From a virus, in the IMG/VR virus record IMGVR_UViG_3300043436_001797, positions 1-64,000 of that record: a DNA stretch of 64,000 bases, one strand, 5' to 3'. Positions 32,557 through 44,800 of this stretch are shown one piece after another (within the stretch, counting starts at the first letter, position 1; each line of letters starts with the position of its first letter). The translations under genes and the position numbers were made by a program. The notes beneath the pieces were generated by a model, which ran no database searches, was not told where the DNA came from, and saw only the letters and a program-made list of their open reading frames with translations.

Positions 32557-35354
32557 TGGCAACAAGATCGTATGTTTTAGCAACAGGGGCTAATTATTTA
32601 AAAGTATCTGATGATCAGGGGTTGACATGGGAAACCATTACCCCCTCAGGTTATCCGTCAAATCTTGCAAATATTACCTCTATTGCAGCTAGTACTTTTG
32701 ATCCTTACAAAGCTCTTATAACATCATCTAGTGAAGGACTATGGTCTACAACAGATGGTGGTGTTTCTTTTACCCAAGTTCCTGGAACCGGAGGTGTTTC
32801 ACTTTACTCAGTAAATTATCTTGATGGTGTTAGAATTGTAGCAGTTGGTTCAGAAGTATACCGATCTTTTAATGGAGGTACATCATTTACATTAACTGGC
32901 GTAACTCCTGCATCTTTATATGGATCCTCAGGACCAAACATATATTTTAGAAATGTACATTTTGGTTCAAACTTTATAGGGTTTGCCTCTATTTTTGATA
33001 AAATCTATAAGACCTATAACACAGGTCTTACTTGGGAATCCACTAATAGTAATGCAGCTATTGTAGCCGGAAAGTTTGTTGTTGGAATTATACATCTGAA
33101 TGATACTAATGTTGTTATTGCTCTTGTTGAGGATAGCGGTGTGTATGTTTCATTAGATGGGGGTATTAGCTTCTCTCTTTCAACAGCAACACCAGTAATA
33201 GATCTTAATACTAGTTTTATATCAACAGCGGGTCAAAGTGCAGGTACATGGATAATTGATTCTAATCAAGATATTTACTACAGTTCTGGTAGTGGTCTTG
33301 GATATACTTTAGTAGGTAATTATCCTTTTGGCGCTCCTTTAGAACAAGCTGTATTTGGTTTCAGTGGTTCAAATGCTATATTTATTGGTGCTGGTATTAC
33401 TAGCGCATCTACTACTATTCACACAACACAAAATGGTGGTGCAACTTTAAATGAAGAAGCAAATTACACAGGTATTGCAAAAGCATTATCATCCACACTT
33501 GACTATGAGTGTGGTGAATGTCCTGGTAAATCTGATTTTAACCCTCAAACAGGGTTTTGTGAAGACACTGAATTAGCAGGACCTATATGTCCTCCTGGTT
33601 ATATATATGACCCTGTTGCTAATACTTGTACTGGACAAGGAGCTGAAGGATCAATTGATATAGTAGTTTCTAGAGATAATTCTGGATCTGTATTAAGTAA
33701 TAGCAATTATTGTTCTTATACAAATGGTTCAGAATGGGGTCAAATGAACGCCATGCTGAGCGATGTTGTAGTTGGTTTGTCTGCAGGATTATCTGCAGGA
33801 ACTACTCAAATTGCTGTTGGTGACTGGTCTAGTTGCGGAGCTGCTGGTAACCAATCTACTATTGTTCTGGGATTAACAAGTAATGAGACAAGTATTAATA
33901 ACGCTATTTGTGCAGCTCGTAGTTATAATGGAGGTACTTGTCAAACAATAGGTCTTTGCGCTGCCTATAATGAACTTATAAATGGTAGCACAGCAAATCC
34001 GTCAGCTGAAAAGATGTTAATTTTAGTCACTGACGGAAAACCGAGGATATCAGATCCGTGTTCAGTTCTACCATATCCCGCTAGCTCTGGTATAGGTGAT
34101 TTTGCAGACGCAGAAAATACAAGATCTTTAGCTGAGCAAATTAAACAACAAGGTGTAAGATTAGTACTTGTTGTTTTAGGTGAACCTGACGAAAGACAAG
34201 ATGTCTATGACAGTTTGGTACAACCTATTGGGAACACCTATCTTAGTAGTCAGTTGACATATCCTCCCGTACCTAGTTTAGATGACAATGGTAATCTTCT
34301 TTATTTTGAATCTGATTTTACTAATTCCCAAGCACTTGTTCAAAATATTATAAATAGCCTTACTACTGAAGTAACTATACCTGCACCCACTTGTGAAAAT
34401 TGCACTATATATGTTGATCCTGGTGATGGTACAGCATATTTTCAGTCTAATGTGCAGTATGATTTTATCCCATGTTGCTATAAACTAAGTAGCTGTGATA
34501 GTGCTACTGAAATTTATTCTAATACAGATCTTTCTCAGTATGATGGACAAGTTGTAAATATTGCTGGACAGGAAGGATGTTTTTCCATATCTCAACTTAG
34601 TTCAGTATGTATAGAAGATGCTCAGGAGGTTACTGTTACAACAGTTTATGGAAGTTGTGAAACATGTCTTCCATCTTTTAAACTATATAACTGTAAGGAT
34701 ACTAATATATCAATTCAGACATCTAATACACAGTTTGAAGCACTTTTAGGAAAAACTGTAAAGCTTGTTGAATATCCTGGTGACTGCTGGCAAGTAGGAC
34801 CAAATAGCGAAAAAACATTACCACTAGAACCCTTAACACCTAGTGGTGAACCTTTCCAGACATGTATTGAGTGTGATCCAAAAGAGTATGGTTTGACAAA
34901 TTGTGTTAATGGGGTATCTGTTGCGTCCACTGTTGATCTTTCAGCATATGTGGGTAAGGTTATAAAAGCGGATAACTTTCCAGGACTTTGCTTTACAGTA
35001 GAGGAAAATCCTTGTGATTGTTTAAAGATAACTATTAATGGACAGGTTTATAACATTGACAGAGAGCAGAACCTTTTCAATGGAAAACCTTACTTTCAGT
35101 TTATAACAGCAAGTCAGCTATCTATTGTTTTGGCATATGACAGCAATGAAACAAGATGGGAGGTTTATAATCCAGAAACACAAGCTATCTATTTTTATTC
35201 TAACTTGAATATAGAATGCCCGATAACAAGTGTATGGGAAAGAGTAGATCCTAATTTTCCAGGAAATATTACCACTGAAGCGTGTCCATTGCCTATATTG
35301 AATATATCTGTAACAGAAGAATTTGCTAGTTGTGAGCCTTGTGTAAATTGTTAA
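32556..35354 (+). CDS. BNR/sortilin-like propeller fused to vWA domain, Cys-rich tail
   Basis: A 932-residue protein. Residues 1 to about 310 hold five or more BNR-type repeats (SDDQGLTWETI, STTDGGVSFTQV, RSFNGGTSFTLT, YNTGLTWEST, SLDGGISFSL), as in a beta propeller of the sialidase or sortilin type, without obvious sialidase Arg residues. Residues about 368-600 are a von Willebrand A domain with an intact metal site: D374-N-S-G-S and D493 in LVTDGKP. Residues about 620-830 hold three Cys-rich modules with the pattern YxLxNC to DLSxYVGxxV to GxCFxV. This is a plausible receptor-binding adhesin. The combination is unusual for a phage. Confidence 0.8.
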   Translation: MATRSYVLATGANYLKVSDDQGLTWETITPSGYPSNLANITSIAASTFDPYKALITSSSEGLWSTTDGGVSFTQVPGTGGVSLYSVNYLDGVRIVAVGSEVYRSFNGGTSFTLTGVTPASLYGSSGPNIYFRNVHFGSNFIGFASIFDKIYKTYNTGLTWESTNSNAAIVAGKFVVGIIHLNDTNVVIALVEDSGVYVSLDGGISFSLSTATPVIDLNTSFISTAGQSAGTWIIDSNQDIYYSSGSGLGYTLVGNYPFGAPLEQAVFGFSGSNAIFIGAGITSASTTIHTTQNGGATLNEEANYTGIAKALSSTLDYECGECPGKSDFNPQTGFCEDTELAGPICPPGYIYDPVANTCTGQGAEGSIDIVVSRDNSGSVLSNSNYCSYTNGSEWGQMNAMLSDVVVGLSAGLSAGTTQIAVGDWSSCGAAGNQSTIVLGLTSNETSINNAICAARSYNGGTCQTIGLCAAYNELINGSTANPSAEKMLILVTDGKPRISDPCSVLPYPASSGIGDFADAENTRSLAEQIKQQGVRLVLVVLGEPDERQDVYDSLVQPIGNTYLSSQLTYPPVPSLDDNGNLLYFESDFTNSQALVQNIINSLTTEVTIPAPTCENCTIYVDPGDGTAYFQSNVQYDFIPCCYKLSSCDSATEIYSNTDLSQYDGQVVNIAGQEGCFSISQLSSVCIEDAQEVTVTTVYGSCETCLPSFKLYNCKDTNISIQTSNTQFEALLGKTVKLVEYPGDCWQVGPNSEKTLPLEPLTPSGEPFQTCIECDPKEYGLTNCVNGVSVASTVDLSAYVGKVIKADNFPGLCFTVEENPCDCLKITINGQVYNIDREQNLFNGKPYFQFITASQLSIVLAYDSNETRWEVYNPETQAIYFYSNLNIECPITSVWERVDPNFPGNITTEACPLPILNISVTEEFASCEPCVNC

Positions 35355-35364
35355 AATAAAAGAA

Positions 35365-36561
35365 ATGACCAGTTCCTGTATATGTGTAACTCTGAATAGT
35401 TGTCTAACCGGGCAACCTGTTTACTATTATACTTGTAAGCAGTCATCTGCGCAAACTGTTTTTATTACGGGATTAGCTCAGGGTCAGTTAATTGAGATTA
35501 ATGATGCAGCTAACTTTCCTGAGACATATTACACTTTCCAAAGTTTTTGTTCAATTCCTGGTGCACCATCTCCAGAATGTACAACATGTACTAATGCATC
35601 TAATAGAATAACAGATGACGCAGGACTCTCCATAAACTTTTGGATTAAGTCTAATCAAGCAACATGTCCTACAGACGATCCTTACAACGATGTATATGTA
35701 CTAACAAACTGCTTAGCAAATGTTGTTGTATCTAATGTAGATACTATTGTAGACTCTCCGCAACTAGCTTTAGTTACTTCAAGCAATCTGTTTCTATATG
35801 TAAACATGATTGTGAAAATAGAAGGTTATGATGACAACTGCTATGAGGTTTCTGGACCATTTACTCCTGGTGAAGGAGCATCACTTCGTCCTGCATATAC
35901 AATAGTTGATGCATATAGCACTTGTGAGTGTTGTTTACCACCTCCACCGCCTCCCGGTTGCTGTGAAATACCTAAGTATACACAGAAACCTGCTAAAGAT
36001 TTCTTTAGAATAACAGTATCTGATGCTGAGATTAAAGCAAATACAAACTTTGCAAACAACTATTACAAGTTGTTTATGGGTATTAAGCATGGTGTGCATA
36101 GTTGCTGCACAGGTATAGATTATGATAAACTCTGGATAGACAAAGAAATTGCTGATCTAGAAAGTATAAACTATAGTACTTGTCAGGTAATTCTTCCTAC
36201 TCTATGTGTATTTGTTACTGGAAACGATATCTGTGGTTCTCAGGTTGCTACTTATAATGATTTCATTAACGGAAAGTGGTCATTTAAGTTTACTAGAGCT
36301 ACTGGTATAAATGGTATAATTTACTGGGATATTCAGAATAGTTACTGGGTGATTGAAAATGAAGATACAGGTGTGATAGCAGCTAAACTGTTGATTAACA
36401 GTGACTATCCTATTGGTACAAATGACCAATGGGTACTTGTAAATAAGTCAGCGTGTCTATCACCTGACTGTGGTTTATCTACATGGACTGTAGACTGTTC
36501 TTACTATGATGCAGATCCATGTGACAATTGCAACGAACCACAAAATGTTGTAGCAGAATAG
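35365..36561 (+). CDS. Cys-rich adhesin-locus protein
   Basis: A 398-residue protein with Cys-rich beta modules like those at the end of the vWA protein (DVYVLTNCLANVVVSNVD to DNCYEVSG, about residues 108-165), then a Pro run (CCLPPPPPPGCC), then a domain of about 200 residues. It probably associates with the BNR/vWA adhesin. No named family is recognised. Confidence 0.65.
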   Translation: MTSSCICVTLNSCLTGQPVYYYTCKQSSAQTVFITGLAQGQLIEINDAANFPETYYTFQSFCSIPGAPSPECTTCTNASNRITDDAGLSINFWIKSNQATCPTDDPYNDVYVLTNCLANVVVSNVDTIVDSPQLALVTSSNLFLYVNMIVKIEGYDDNCYEVSGPFTPGEGASLRPAYTIVDAYSTCECCLPPPPPPGCCEIPKYTQKPAKDFFRITVSDAEIKANTNFANNYYKLFMGIKHGVHSCCTGIDYDKLWIDKEIADLESINYSTCQVILPTLCVFVTGNDICGSQVATYNDFINGKWSFKFTRATGINGIIYWDIQNSYWVIENEDTGVIAAKLLINSDYPIGTNDQWVLVNKSACLSPDCGLSTWTVDCSYYDADPCDNCNEPQNVVAE

Positions 36562-36585
36562 AAAAATAATTAGTATATTAAAGAT

Positions 36586-38241
36586 ATGGGCGTTCCTGTA
36601 AAATCAAACAATACACAACAAGGGTGTAATCCAATATCATCTAACTGTGTAATCTGGCAAGGACCAGATATTCCATGCATCACCTTATGCACAGGAGATT
36701 CTGTTAGTGACGTTGTTGCTAAGATGGCAACAGAGTTATGCGAGATAACTGATCAATTAAACATTAGTCTTTTAGACTTATCTTGCTTTAATCCACTCTA
36801 TCCTACTCCTCAGAATTTCCAGGATGTAATGCAGATTATTCTTAACAAAGTCTGCGCCTTAGAAAATGGAACCGCTGCTGATGGTACAAGTAGCGCAGGA
36901 TGTCCTTCTGATTGTATAGTAACCGTAGCACCTTGTCTTCAGACACAAGACTATTTGGGTAACACAATCACTACAATGTCTTTGCAGGATTATGTGATTC
37001 TTATAGGTAATAGAATTTGTACTATTCTTACCAGTATTGCTGGTTTGCAACTTCAGATTGATAATCTAAATGTAAGAGTTACAAATATTGAAAACAATAC
37101 TGGTGGTGGTGGTAGTGGAAGTTCTTCTTTTAATGTTACCAGCGAGTGTGTTACTCAAGGAAGTGTACCTTTACAAGAGTATATAAATGCGCTAGATCTT
37201 GCTTTTTGCCTGTTGCAAGCTAATACAGGTACTACTGCACAATTTACTAGCGCAGATTCAGCTTCAGCATGTGTTAACCAAAACAGTGTGCAGATGGCTA
37301 ACCCACCCCAAATTATGGGTGGTTATCAATCACCTCCGTGGATAGCTTCTCCCCAAACTGCATATCAGCATATACAAAATCTTTGGGTTGCTATTTGTGA
37401 TATCAGAACAGGGTTGACAAATCTTAGAGAGCAGCTGACTGCATGTTGTGCACCATCAGCACCATGCCCTACTAATTTACCTATACCTCAAATATATCTT
37501 AATAAAAGCACTGTTGACGATTATCTCTATTTTAGGGTTTCAGGAAATACAACTGGTGCAACTACACCAAATGCTATTGTGCTTGGTGGAGAGGAATGGG
37601 TGCTTTCAAGATTTGAAGGTACTGTTGTTCCTTCTGCTACTGGTGTTGCATCACAAATAAATGTATCTATTCCTAATATTACATTTACCACTCAGATAAG
37701 TTATACTAATAGCGACGATGGAAGTAACCCATTAGCTAGTGTTAGTGGTATAGGTGTTTCTATTCAAGTTCAAGCTCTAGGAACATTTTATTGGAAAAAT
37801 GTTACAACTAATCAAGAATGTGGTGTTTCAGCCGGAAATAATCCAACACTAGTTAATCAATATGCTGTATCAACTTATGGTTGTCCTTCATTTGGCGGAC
37901 CATCGCCATCTCTTTCTGTAGTAGCTGGTTCCACTAGTGCATGTAGTCTCGCTACAGGTGGAAGCGTTACCGTATCTGTTATTAGTCCAATTGCATTCTT
38001 AAGTGGTCCTGGTGTAACACAGTCTAGTATGCCTGTAAGTGTTACTTACACAAATACTTCAAATATATCTGTAACACAGCAAACAATATTTAACAGCGGC
38101 ACTCAGAGCTTTACTATTCCTAGTGGTATTAAATGCGGTACTACTGTTTCAGTTAGTGTTGGTAATATAAGTCAAGGTAATGCACAAAGGTTTCCCGAAT
38201 GCAGCAACAGCGGTAGCGTAACTTTACCAGCAGGAACTTAA
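36586..38241 (+). CDS. Trimeric-fibre-like adhesin
   Basis: A 551-residue protein. The N-terminal part has GPDIPCITLCTGDSVSDVVAKM, a Cys-flanked helical module. A short coiled coil follows (about 140-165, LQIDNLNVRVTNIENN), then a Gly hinge (GGGGSGSSS) and a second helical Cys module. Residues about 340-551 are beta rich. This fits a fibre with stalk and tip. The same CxxGDxxxxV module is seen in the next gene. Confidence 0.65.
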   Translation: MGVPVKSNNTQQGCNPISSNCVIWQGPDIPCITLCTGDSVSDVVAKMATELCEITDQLNISLLDLSCFNPLYPTPQNFQDVMQIILNKVCALENGTAADGTSSAGCPSDCIVTVAPCLQTQDYLGNTITTMSLQDYVILIGNRICTILTSIAGLQLQIDNLNVRVTNIENNTGGGGSGSSSFNVTSECVTQGSVPLQEYINALDLAFCLLQANTGTTAQFTSADSASACVNQNSVQMANPPQIMGGYQSPPWIASPQTAYQHIQNLWVAICDIRTGLTNLREQLTACCAPSAPCPTNLPIPQIYLNKSTVDDYLYFRVSGNTTGATTPNAIVLGGEEWVLSRFEGTVVPSATGVASQINVSIPNITFTTQISYTNSDDGSNPLASVSGIGVSIQVQALGTFYWKNVTTNQECGVSAGNNPTLVNQYAVSTYGCPSFGGPSPSLSVVAGSTSACSLATGGSVTVSVISPIAFLSGPGVTQSSMPVSVTYTNTSNISVTQQTIFNSGTQSFTIPSGIKCGTTVSVSVGNISQGNAQRFPECSNSGSVTLPAGT

Positions 38242-38268
38242 GTATAATAATAATTAAAAAGATAAATA

Positions 38269-38826
38269 ATGGCTTGCTCAAATAATACAAGTACTAGTAC
38301 AAGTGGTGGATGCGGTTGTGGATGTACTCCCGCTAGCCAGGTAGCACCTCCATGCGCACCTCCTTGTGAGTCAAAGGTTGCCGGAAACTGCATGGAGTAT
38401 ATCAATGCTGCTTGTGCGGTAATGAATGATAGTATCCAGCAGTACAGTATTGAAAAAGGAGATACAGTAGAATCTGTGTTTCAAAGATTGATTCTTGCTA
38501 TTACGAATCCGGGTTGTGTTACAGCAGCAGGTGTATCTTACTCACCAATTCCACTTCAAAGCACAAATGTTACTAACTCTACTATAAGTATTACTTGGGG
38601 AGCATCGGATCCTAATCCTAGTGGAGATCCTGCATATGAAGTTCAGTATAAAATAAATGATCCAGCTATAGGTACATGGACATCACTTCCATTGCAAAGT
38701 ACTACCACAGCTACAATAACAGGTCTTCTAGCAATGAACTCTTATTTGATAAGAGTAAGACCTACTTATTCTGACGGAAATAATAACACTTGTTATTCAG
38801 TAAGTATAATTGTAACTACAGCATAA
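38269..38826 (+). CDS. Fibronectin type III protein
   Basis: A 185-residue protein. A CGCGC-rich N-terminus and a KGDTVESVFQRL module (shared with the previous protein) lead to one fibronectin type III domain at about 85-185 (ISITWGASDP, YEVQYKI, TATITGLLAMNSYLIRVRP). FN3 domains are common on phage surface proteins and bind glycans weakly. Confidence 0.75.
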   Translation: MACSNNTSTSTSGGCGCGCTPASQVAPPCAPPCESKVAGNCMEYINAACAVMNDSIQQYSIEKGDTVESVFQRLILAITNPGCVTAAGVSYSPIPLQSTNVTNSTISITWGASDPNPSGDPAYEVQYKINDPAIGTWTSLPLQSTTTATITGLLAMNSYLIRVRPTYSDGNNNTCYSVSIIVTTA

Positions 38827-38827
38827 T

Positions 38828-41800
38828 ATGCCAATTTGTAATAATCAATATCCTACTGGAGGAACACCTGCTCCAAATCCTAGTGTTGGTACTTCAGGAC
38901 CTAACGTATCTATTACATCCGCAAATGTAGAAATAATTTATCCTACTATTATAATAAATAATAGTACTACTGGTACGCAAAAACAATGGTTTGCTGCTAA
39001 TCTAGTTGGTGCAGAAGTTTTTACTCTTAATTTTTTACCAAGTGATATAAACTGGTTTGGAACACTAAGAGCAGCTAGCCCTGCAGACAATGGTATTGGT
39101 AATACCGAAGCTGCTGTTCTTAATAACACTGCATCTGCTAAATTATGTGAGTCAGGTTTTTTGTATAAACCTGATTGTATTCAAAATATTAACAATTGGT
39201 TAGCTAGTACAGCAGGGGTGGCAGCAGTGGGTGCAGGTTGGAGGGTTGCTACACAAGCAGATTTTGAGCATTTGCTTGAGGCATTAGATCCGTTATCTGA
39301 TGCAAATTCTACATTTAAACTTAGAAATACATCTACATCGGGTAATGCCACTATTAATACACAATGGCTTTCTACTTCTACTGCACCACCAGCAGGTGTA
39401 ACTTTAAACTACTCAGGTTTTAATGCTTTTGCTGCTGGTGCAAGAGTAATAACAACAGCAACGCCTCAAAGCGGAGGTTCGATTAATTTTAATGGAAGAT
39501 TTGTAGCCTGGTGGTTAGGTCCATCAACACCTGGTGGAACAGATAATCAGTATAATGTAACTGGTTTTGCTAAAGCTTTTTATAAATCGGTATCTATCTG
39601 GAATAGAGGAGATCAACCACAAGGTGCAACAAATCCAGCTAACTCATTAAAATTTAATATAGCAGGTAGTAGTACTAACCCAGGTTTAACCTCTGGGACT
39701 TATATTTCTAATGACCCTAATGTAGGTAACTCAATACGTTTAGTAAGAGATTGGGTTAATCCGGATTGTCCTGATCTAACAACATCAGATGCTTTAAATC
39801 CCACTCTTGTAGCTGCAGGAGCGTATGAGCCTGTTACATTTGACCAGACAGTATATCCATCTATTTGGATAGGTGCTCAAAAATGGGTAGCATCAAACCT
39901 TGTAGAAACTCTTGCACCAGGTTTAACTCTTGTTGATGATGGTACCTGGAAAACATTAGGCGATAATTATGTACCAGCATATACTTATTGTAATATAAAT
40001 ACTGAGTTGTTAGATTGCAAACAAGGGTATTTATTTAATTATTCCGCAGGTGTTGCAATAAACAATTATTTAGTAGGCCAAGGTATTAATCAGAAATATA
40101 GAGTTCCTTCTAATGATGACTTTAATGAATTAGTAGATTATTTAGGAGGTGCATCTGTAGCAGGAGGTAAACTAAAATCAAATACCCCTACTCCGACAAC
40201 TTATTGGGATGCACCTAATACTGGAGCAGATAACAGTTCTGGATTTTCAGCAATTCATAATGGGGTAGCATCAGTTAATAATACTCCTCCAATAGAGCTG
40301 GAGTTTACAAATTGTGGACCAATTAATAGAGTTGGCGCTACTTATAGAAGTCGTGATGAAAATAGTACATTTCCAGGAAGTTCTGCACTCATAGAGTTGA
40401 CTAACTCTAGCGATAATTCTTCAATTTATGAGGTCCAGAACTATTTAGGTCATGCAATAAGATTAGTTATACCTAGTATACCAGTTACAATAGTATTTGC
40501 TGGACCGGGTACTGGTTCGGCTACAGTAACAGGTGTAGATAGCACTATAACTGATACAGGTACATCTGGATTTGTAATAAGACTTAGAAATGGGGAAGAC
40601 TTAACTGTTATTGCTACACCAGATTCTCCATATGTAACAGGCTCTATTAATGTAACAGATGGGGTTCCTTCAGGGGTTCCTCAAACAACCCCTATTGCCG
40701 GTGGACTACAGGTTAATGGTTTATCAGAAGCAATAACTGTAACTATTACATTTACCAATCCTCCTGCACCAGCATCATGCAATCCTTGCACTTTTAGTCA
40801 ATTAAATTCGGGATTGACATATGGTAGTGTCACAGTAAATAGTGTATGCTACCCAACTTTACAAATTGGTTCTCTTGAGGTTACTACATACAACCTTACG
40901 GTAAGAGATCTTAGTACTTTTCTTTTTCCGGGCGTACCTTTTATTACTAATGCTGCAGGATGGGTAAGTGCGGGTTCTAGTAGTTCTGCTGCCTGTACTT
41001 TTACAAACTTTGCAAATAATTCACTGTCTAATAGTACAAATGAAAATACTTGTGCTACAGGACTACTTTTTAATCACCATGCTATAGCTCTTATTAATGC
41101 TTATCTAAGCGCTAATAATCCGGGATGGCGTGTACTTACAGAGTGTGATGCTAAGCATATAAAAAATAGGGTTTCAATTGATCTTTCAGTAGGATGTCCT
41201 GCAAATGGTTTAGGTGTAGGAGCTATTAACGTAGGTGGAAATGGTTTAGCAGGTAATGCATCAGATGAATGTCTTCAGAATGATGATTTCAACCCTTCTG
41301 GTTTAGGTGCTACTTTAATGTCTGCTGGTGGCACTACTGATAATGCTGCTGCTAATAATGATTCCGGCTATACTTTAGTTAAAACAGGATATATAAATGA
41401 CACCGGTAGTTTTAGTGGTCCTGTTAATTCAAATATTTGGACTAGTACTTCAGCAGATAAACAATACGCTAATGGTAGTTCTACTGTTTATGATGGTTAT
41501 GCTTGGAGAGGTTTTGCAGCAGATTTAGGGAGTGGTGGAGAAACTTATATAGATCATATTCCAAATTTACCATCTTGGGGTTTTGCTCTTAGACTGTGCC
41601 AAACTATAGATACCCCCTACGATTTTACTGGTACTCATAATGTTAGTTTAGATACAGGTGTTTTGGTAGCTGGCGTACCTATATCAGGCGCTACAAGTAC
41701 AATTGATTATAACAATAGTTACGGAACTTGGAGAATCAATAAGTGTAGAGATATAGTTAATAACGTTACTGCTACAGCTGGTATAAACGATGTTGCTCCA

Positions 41801-44800
41801 GGTTGGGATAAACTTAATGGTACAACAGCTAATCCTGATACAGGTCAAATTGTTGTTAGATTTTCTGGGATACCTGCAGCACCAGGAACATATACTTGGT
41901 ATCTTCCTATAGGTTGTGATATAATTCCGATCACAAGGGAAATAATTCCTGATCCTGGTTCAATAACAGATTTAATTTGTGGTGCTGCTGCATCTAGTCT
42001 TACTGGTGTTTTATTTGAAGGTGACGATGCTTCAGGTATAACCTTTACTGTAAGTTATACTGGAGGCAATGGTGGGGATTATGCTGCACAAAGTATTTTA
42101 TCTACTGGAGTAGCTGGTCTTACGGCAACTCTTGCTGCAGGAAGCTTTGCTAGTGGTTCGGGAACTTTAACGTACACACTTTCAGGTACTCCTGCTGATG
42201 GCGGTACAGCATCTTTTGCTTTAAGTTTTCCTGGTCCAAATAGTACTACTGTATCCTGCACTGTTATTTTAGATGTTGAAGAAGTAATCCTAATTACATT
42301 TTTAGGATGTAACAGCGCTACATATACTCCTAATACTCCTCCTTTTTATGTCAGTACACCACTAAATGAAAACATTTCTATAGCGTATGCTGCGTCTAAT
42401 AGTGGAGAATATGCAGGAGATACATTTGCATCAACAGGTCTTACAGGATTAACCCTTACTCTAAATCCAACTACTGTAACTAGTTCTGGTTCATTTACAG
42501 GAACAATAACAGGTATAGCGGGTCAAACAGGTACAGCAATTTTTACTATATGTATAGGTGGGTATAACGGACAAGGTCAGTTCTGTTGCACTTTATCAGT
42601 ACCTATTGTAGAAATTCCTTCAGGAGTAGAGCAATTAGATTGTGCAAATGCTGTATTTACCGGAACTGTTTCATTTCCTGGAAGTTACGCTGCCGGAAAT
42701 AATATTACTATTACTATACCTTACATTGGTGGAAATGGTGGTGGATATCCTTATACAGCATTTTCATCCACAGGTATAACCGGTCTTACAATGTCAGCAC
42801 CTGCAGGGAACTTTGCAGGTAGTCAAACTACTCCACAAAATGGTACTATTCTTTTTACAGTAATAGGTACTCCGAGTGGAATAGGTAATGCTGTATTTGA
42901 TATTGAAATTGGAGGTCAAACTTGTCAGATAGAACTACCTGTAGTAGAATTACCCGGGGATGCCAATCTAAATTGCGGAGCTGCTACTACAAGTTCTCAA
43001 GTACTTTCCGGACAATCTGTTAATGGTATAACATTGTCCATACCATATACAGGAGGTAATGGAGGAACATATGACTCTCAAATCATACAATCTACACCAG
43101 CAGGAGTTACTGCATCATTAGCTCCTGGAACTCTTGCTGTAGGTTCTGGTGTTTTAGTACTATCTCTTACTGGTACAATGCCTGCTGGATTTATACCGAT
43201 TACATTTCAGTTTGCATTTCCAGTAGGTTCACCTGCTTGTACTATTACACTAACTCCTCCGATTGAAGATGGTACAGCAGACTTAGACTGTAACAGTTTA
43301 AGTGTTGTTGGTACAATTACGTATCCTGATCCAATACCTGTAAACAACCCCATTATACTTTATATAAACTATACTAACAGTAATGGTGGATCATACCCTG
43401 CAGCAACATTTACTTCAGCTTTAGGTGGAGTACTTGGTTTAACTGCAACTCTTGAAGCTGGTCAGTTTGCATTAGGATTTGGACAATTACAATTAACAGT
43501 AACTGGTACTCCGCAAAGTTCCGGTACAGCATATTTTGATATTACAATAGGAGGAACAACTTGTACTTTTGATATACCTGTTGAACCACCTATCGGTGAT
43601 ATAGATCAGTTAAATTGTAATCCTAGTTCCATTGCTGTTACCGGAACTTTGGTAAATGGACAAGTTGCTTCAGGAGTAACATTTACAGTTCCTTATGCAG
43701 GATCTAACGGGGGCACTTATCCTGCAAATACTGCTAACTCTTTAAGTATAGTTACAGGACTTACTGCAACTTTAGCTTCAGGTATATTTAACGAACCTAA
43801 TGGAACAGTTACTTACACGGTAACAGGAACACCACTGGGTTCAGGTCCTGCTACATTTCCTATTACTGTTGCAAACCAGTCATGTACAATATTACTTACA
43901 GTAGATCCTATACCAGGGACAGCAGATTTAGACTGTGCTAATGCTACATTTAGTGCTACTCCTGTACAAGGTTTTTCTACTTCTGTAACAGGAAATATTC
44001 CTTATACCAATGGTAACGGAGGATATTATGATACTTATACCGATACTGTAGATGGATTAACATTAACTATTAACGATGGGTATTTTAATAATGGTTCAGG
44101 ATCTGTTCCATTTACTATTCAAGGTATACCCACTGTATCAGGAACAATCACATTTACTAATATTCAGGTAGGTGACCAAACCTGTAATTTAACCATTACT
44201 GTTTCAGAACCGCCTCCTATTATTGACGATCTACTCTGTGATCAAGCGGTTATAACCGGATCATTAGTAATAAATGAAGTTGCTTCTGGTGTAACTATTA
44301 CAATCCCTTACGAGGGAAGCAATGGGCAACCTTATCCTGAAGATAGTAGTAACTCTACTGGAATTACAGGATTAACTGCTACTACCCCTGCTGGTGTATT
44401 AACTGATCCTACAGGTGAATTAATATACACAGTTACAGGTACTCCGACTACTAGCGGTGTAGCAACGTTTACTATAACCATAGGCACACAGACCTGTGTT
44501 ATTAGTATACCTGTAAGTCCTCCTAACTTCTTTGGTCCTGAAGAGCCCTCTCCTTGTGAAGAAGTTACTTACACGGATCCTGGTTGTGAAGTATTAACTG
44601 ATACCTGTACAATTCTTTTCAATGGTACTGAAGTAGTATACACTACAATAAGTACTACTGATCCTTGTCAGGTATCTTTTCAGGTTCCTTGCGATGCTCC
44701 ACCTAATGAGGTTGCTATTGTAACTTTCTTAGATTGTGAGGATAATATAATTACAACTGAAGAATTACCTATTGGTGATAAGTTACCATCTTATCTTTCA

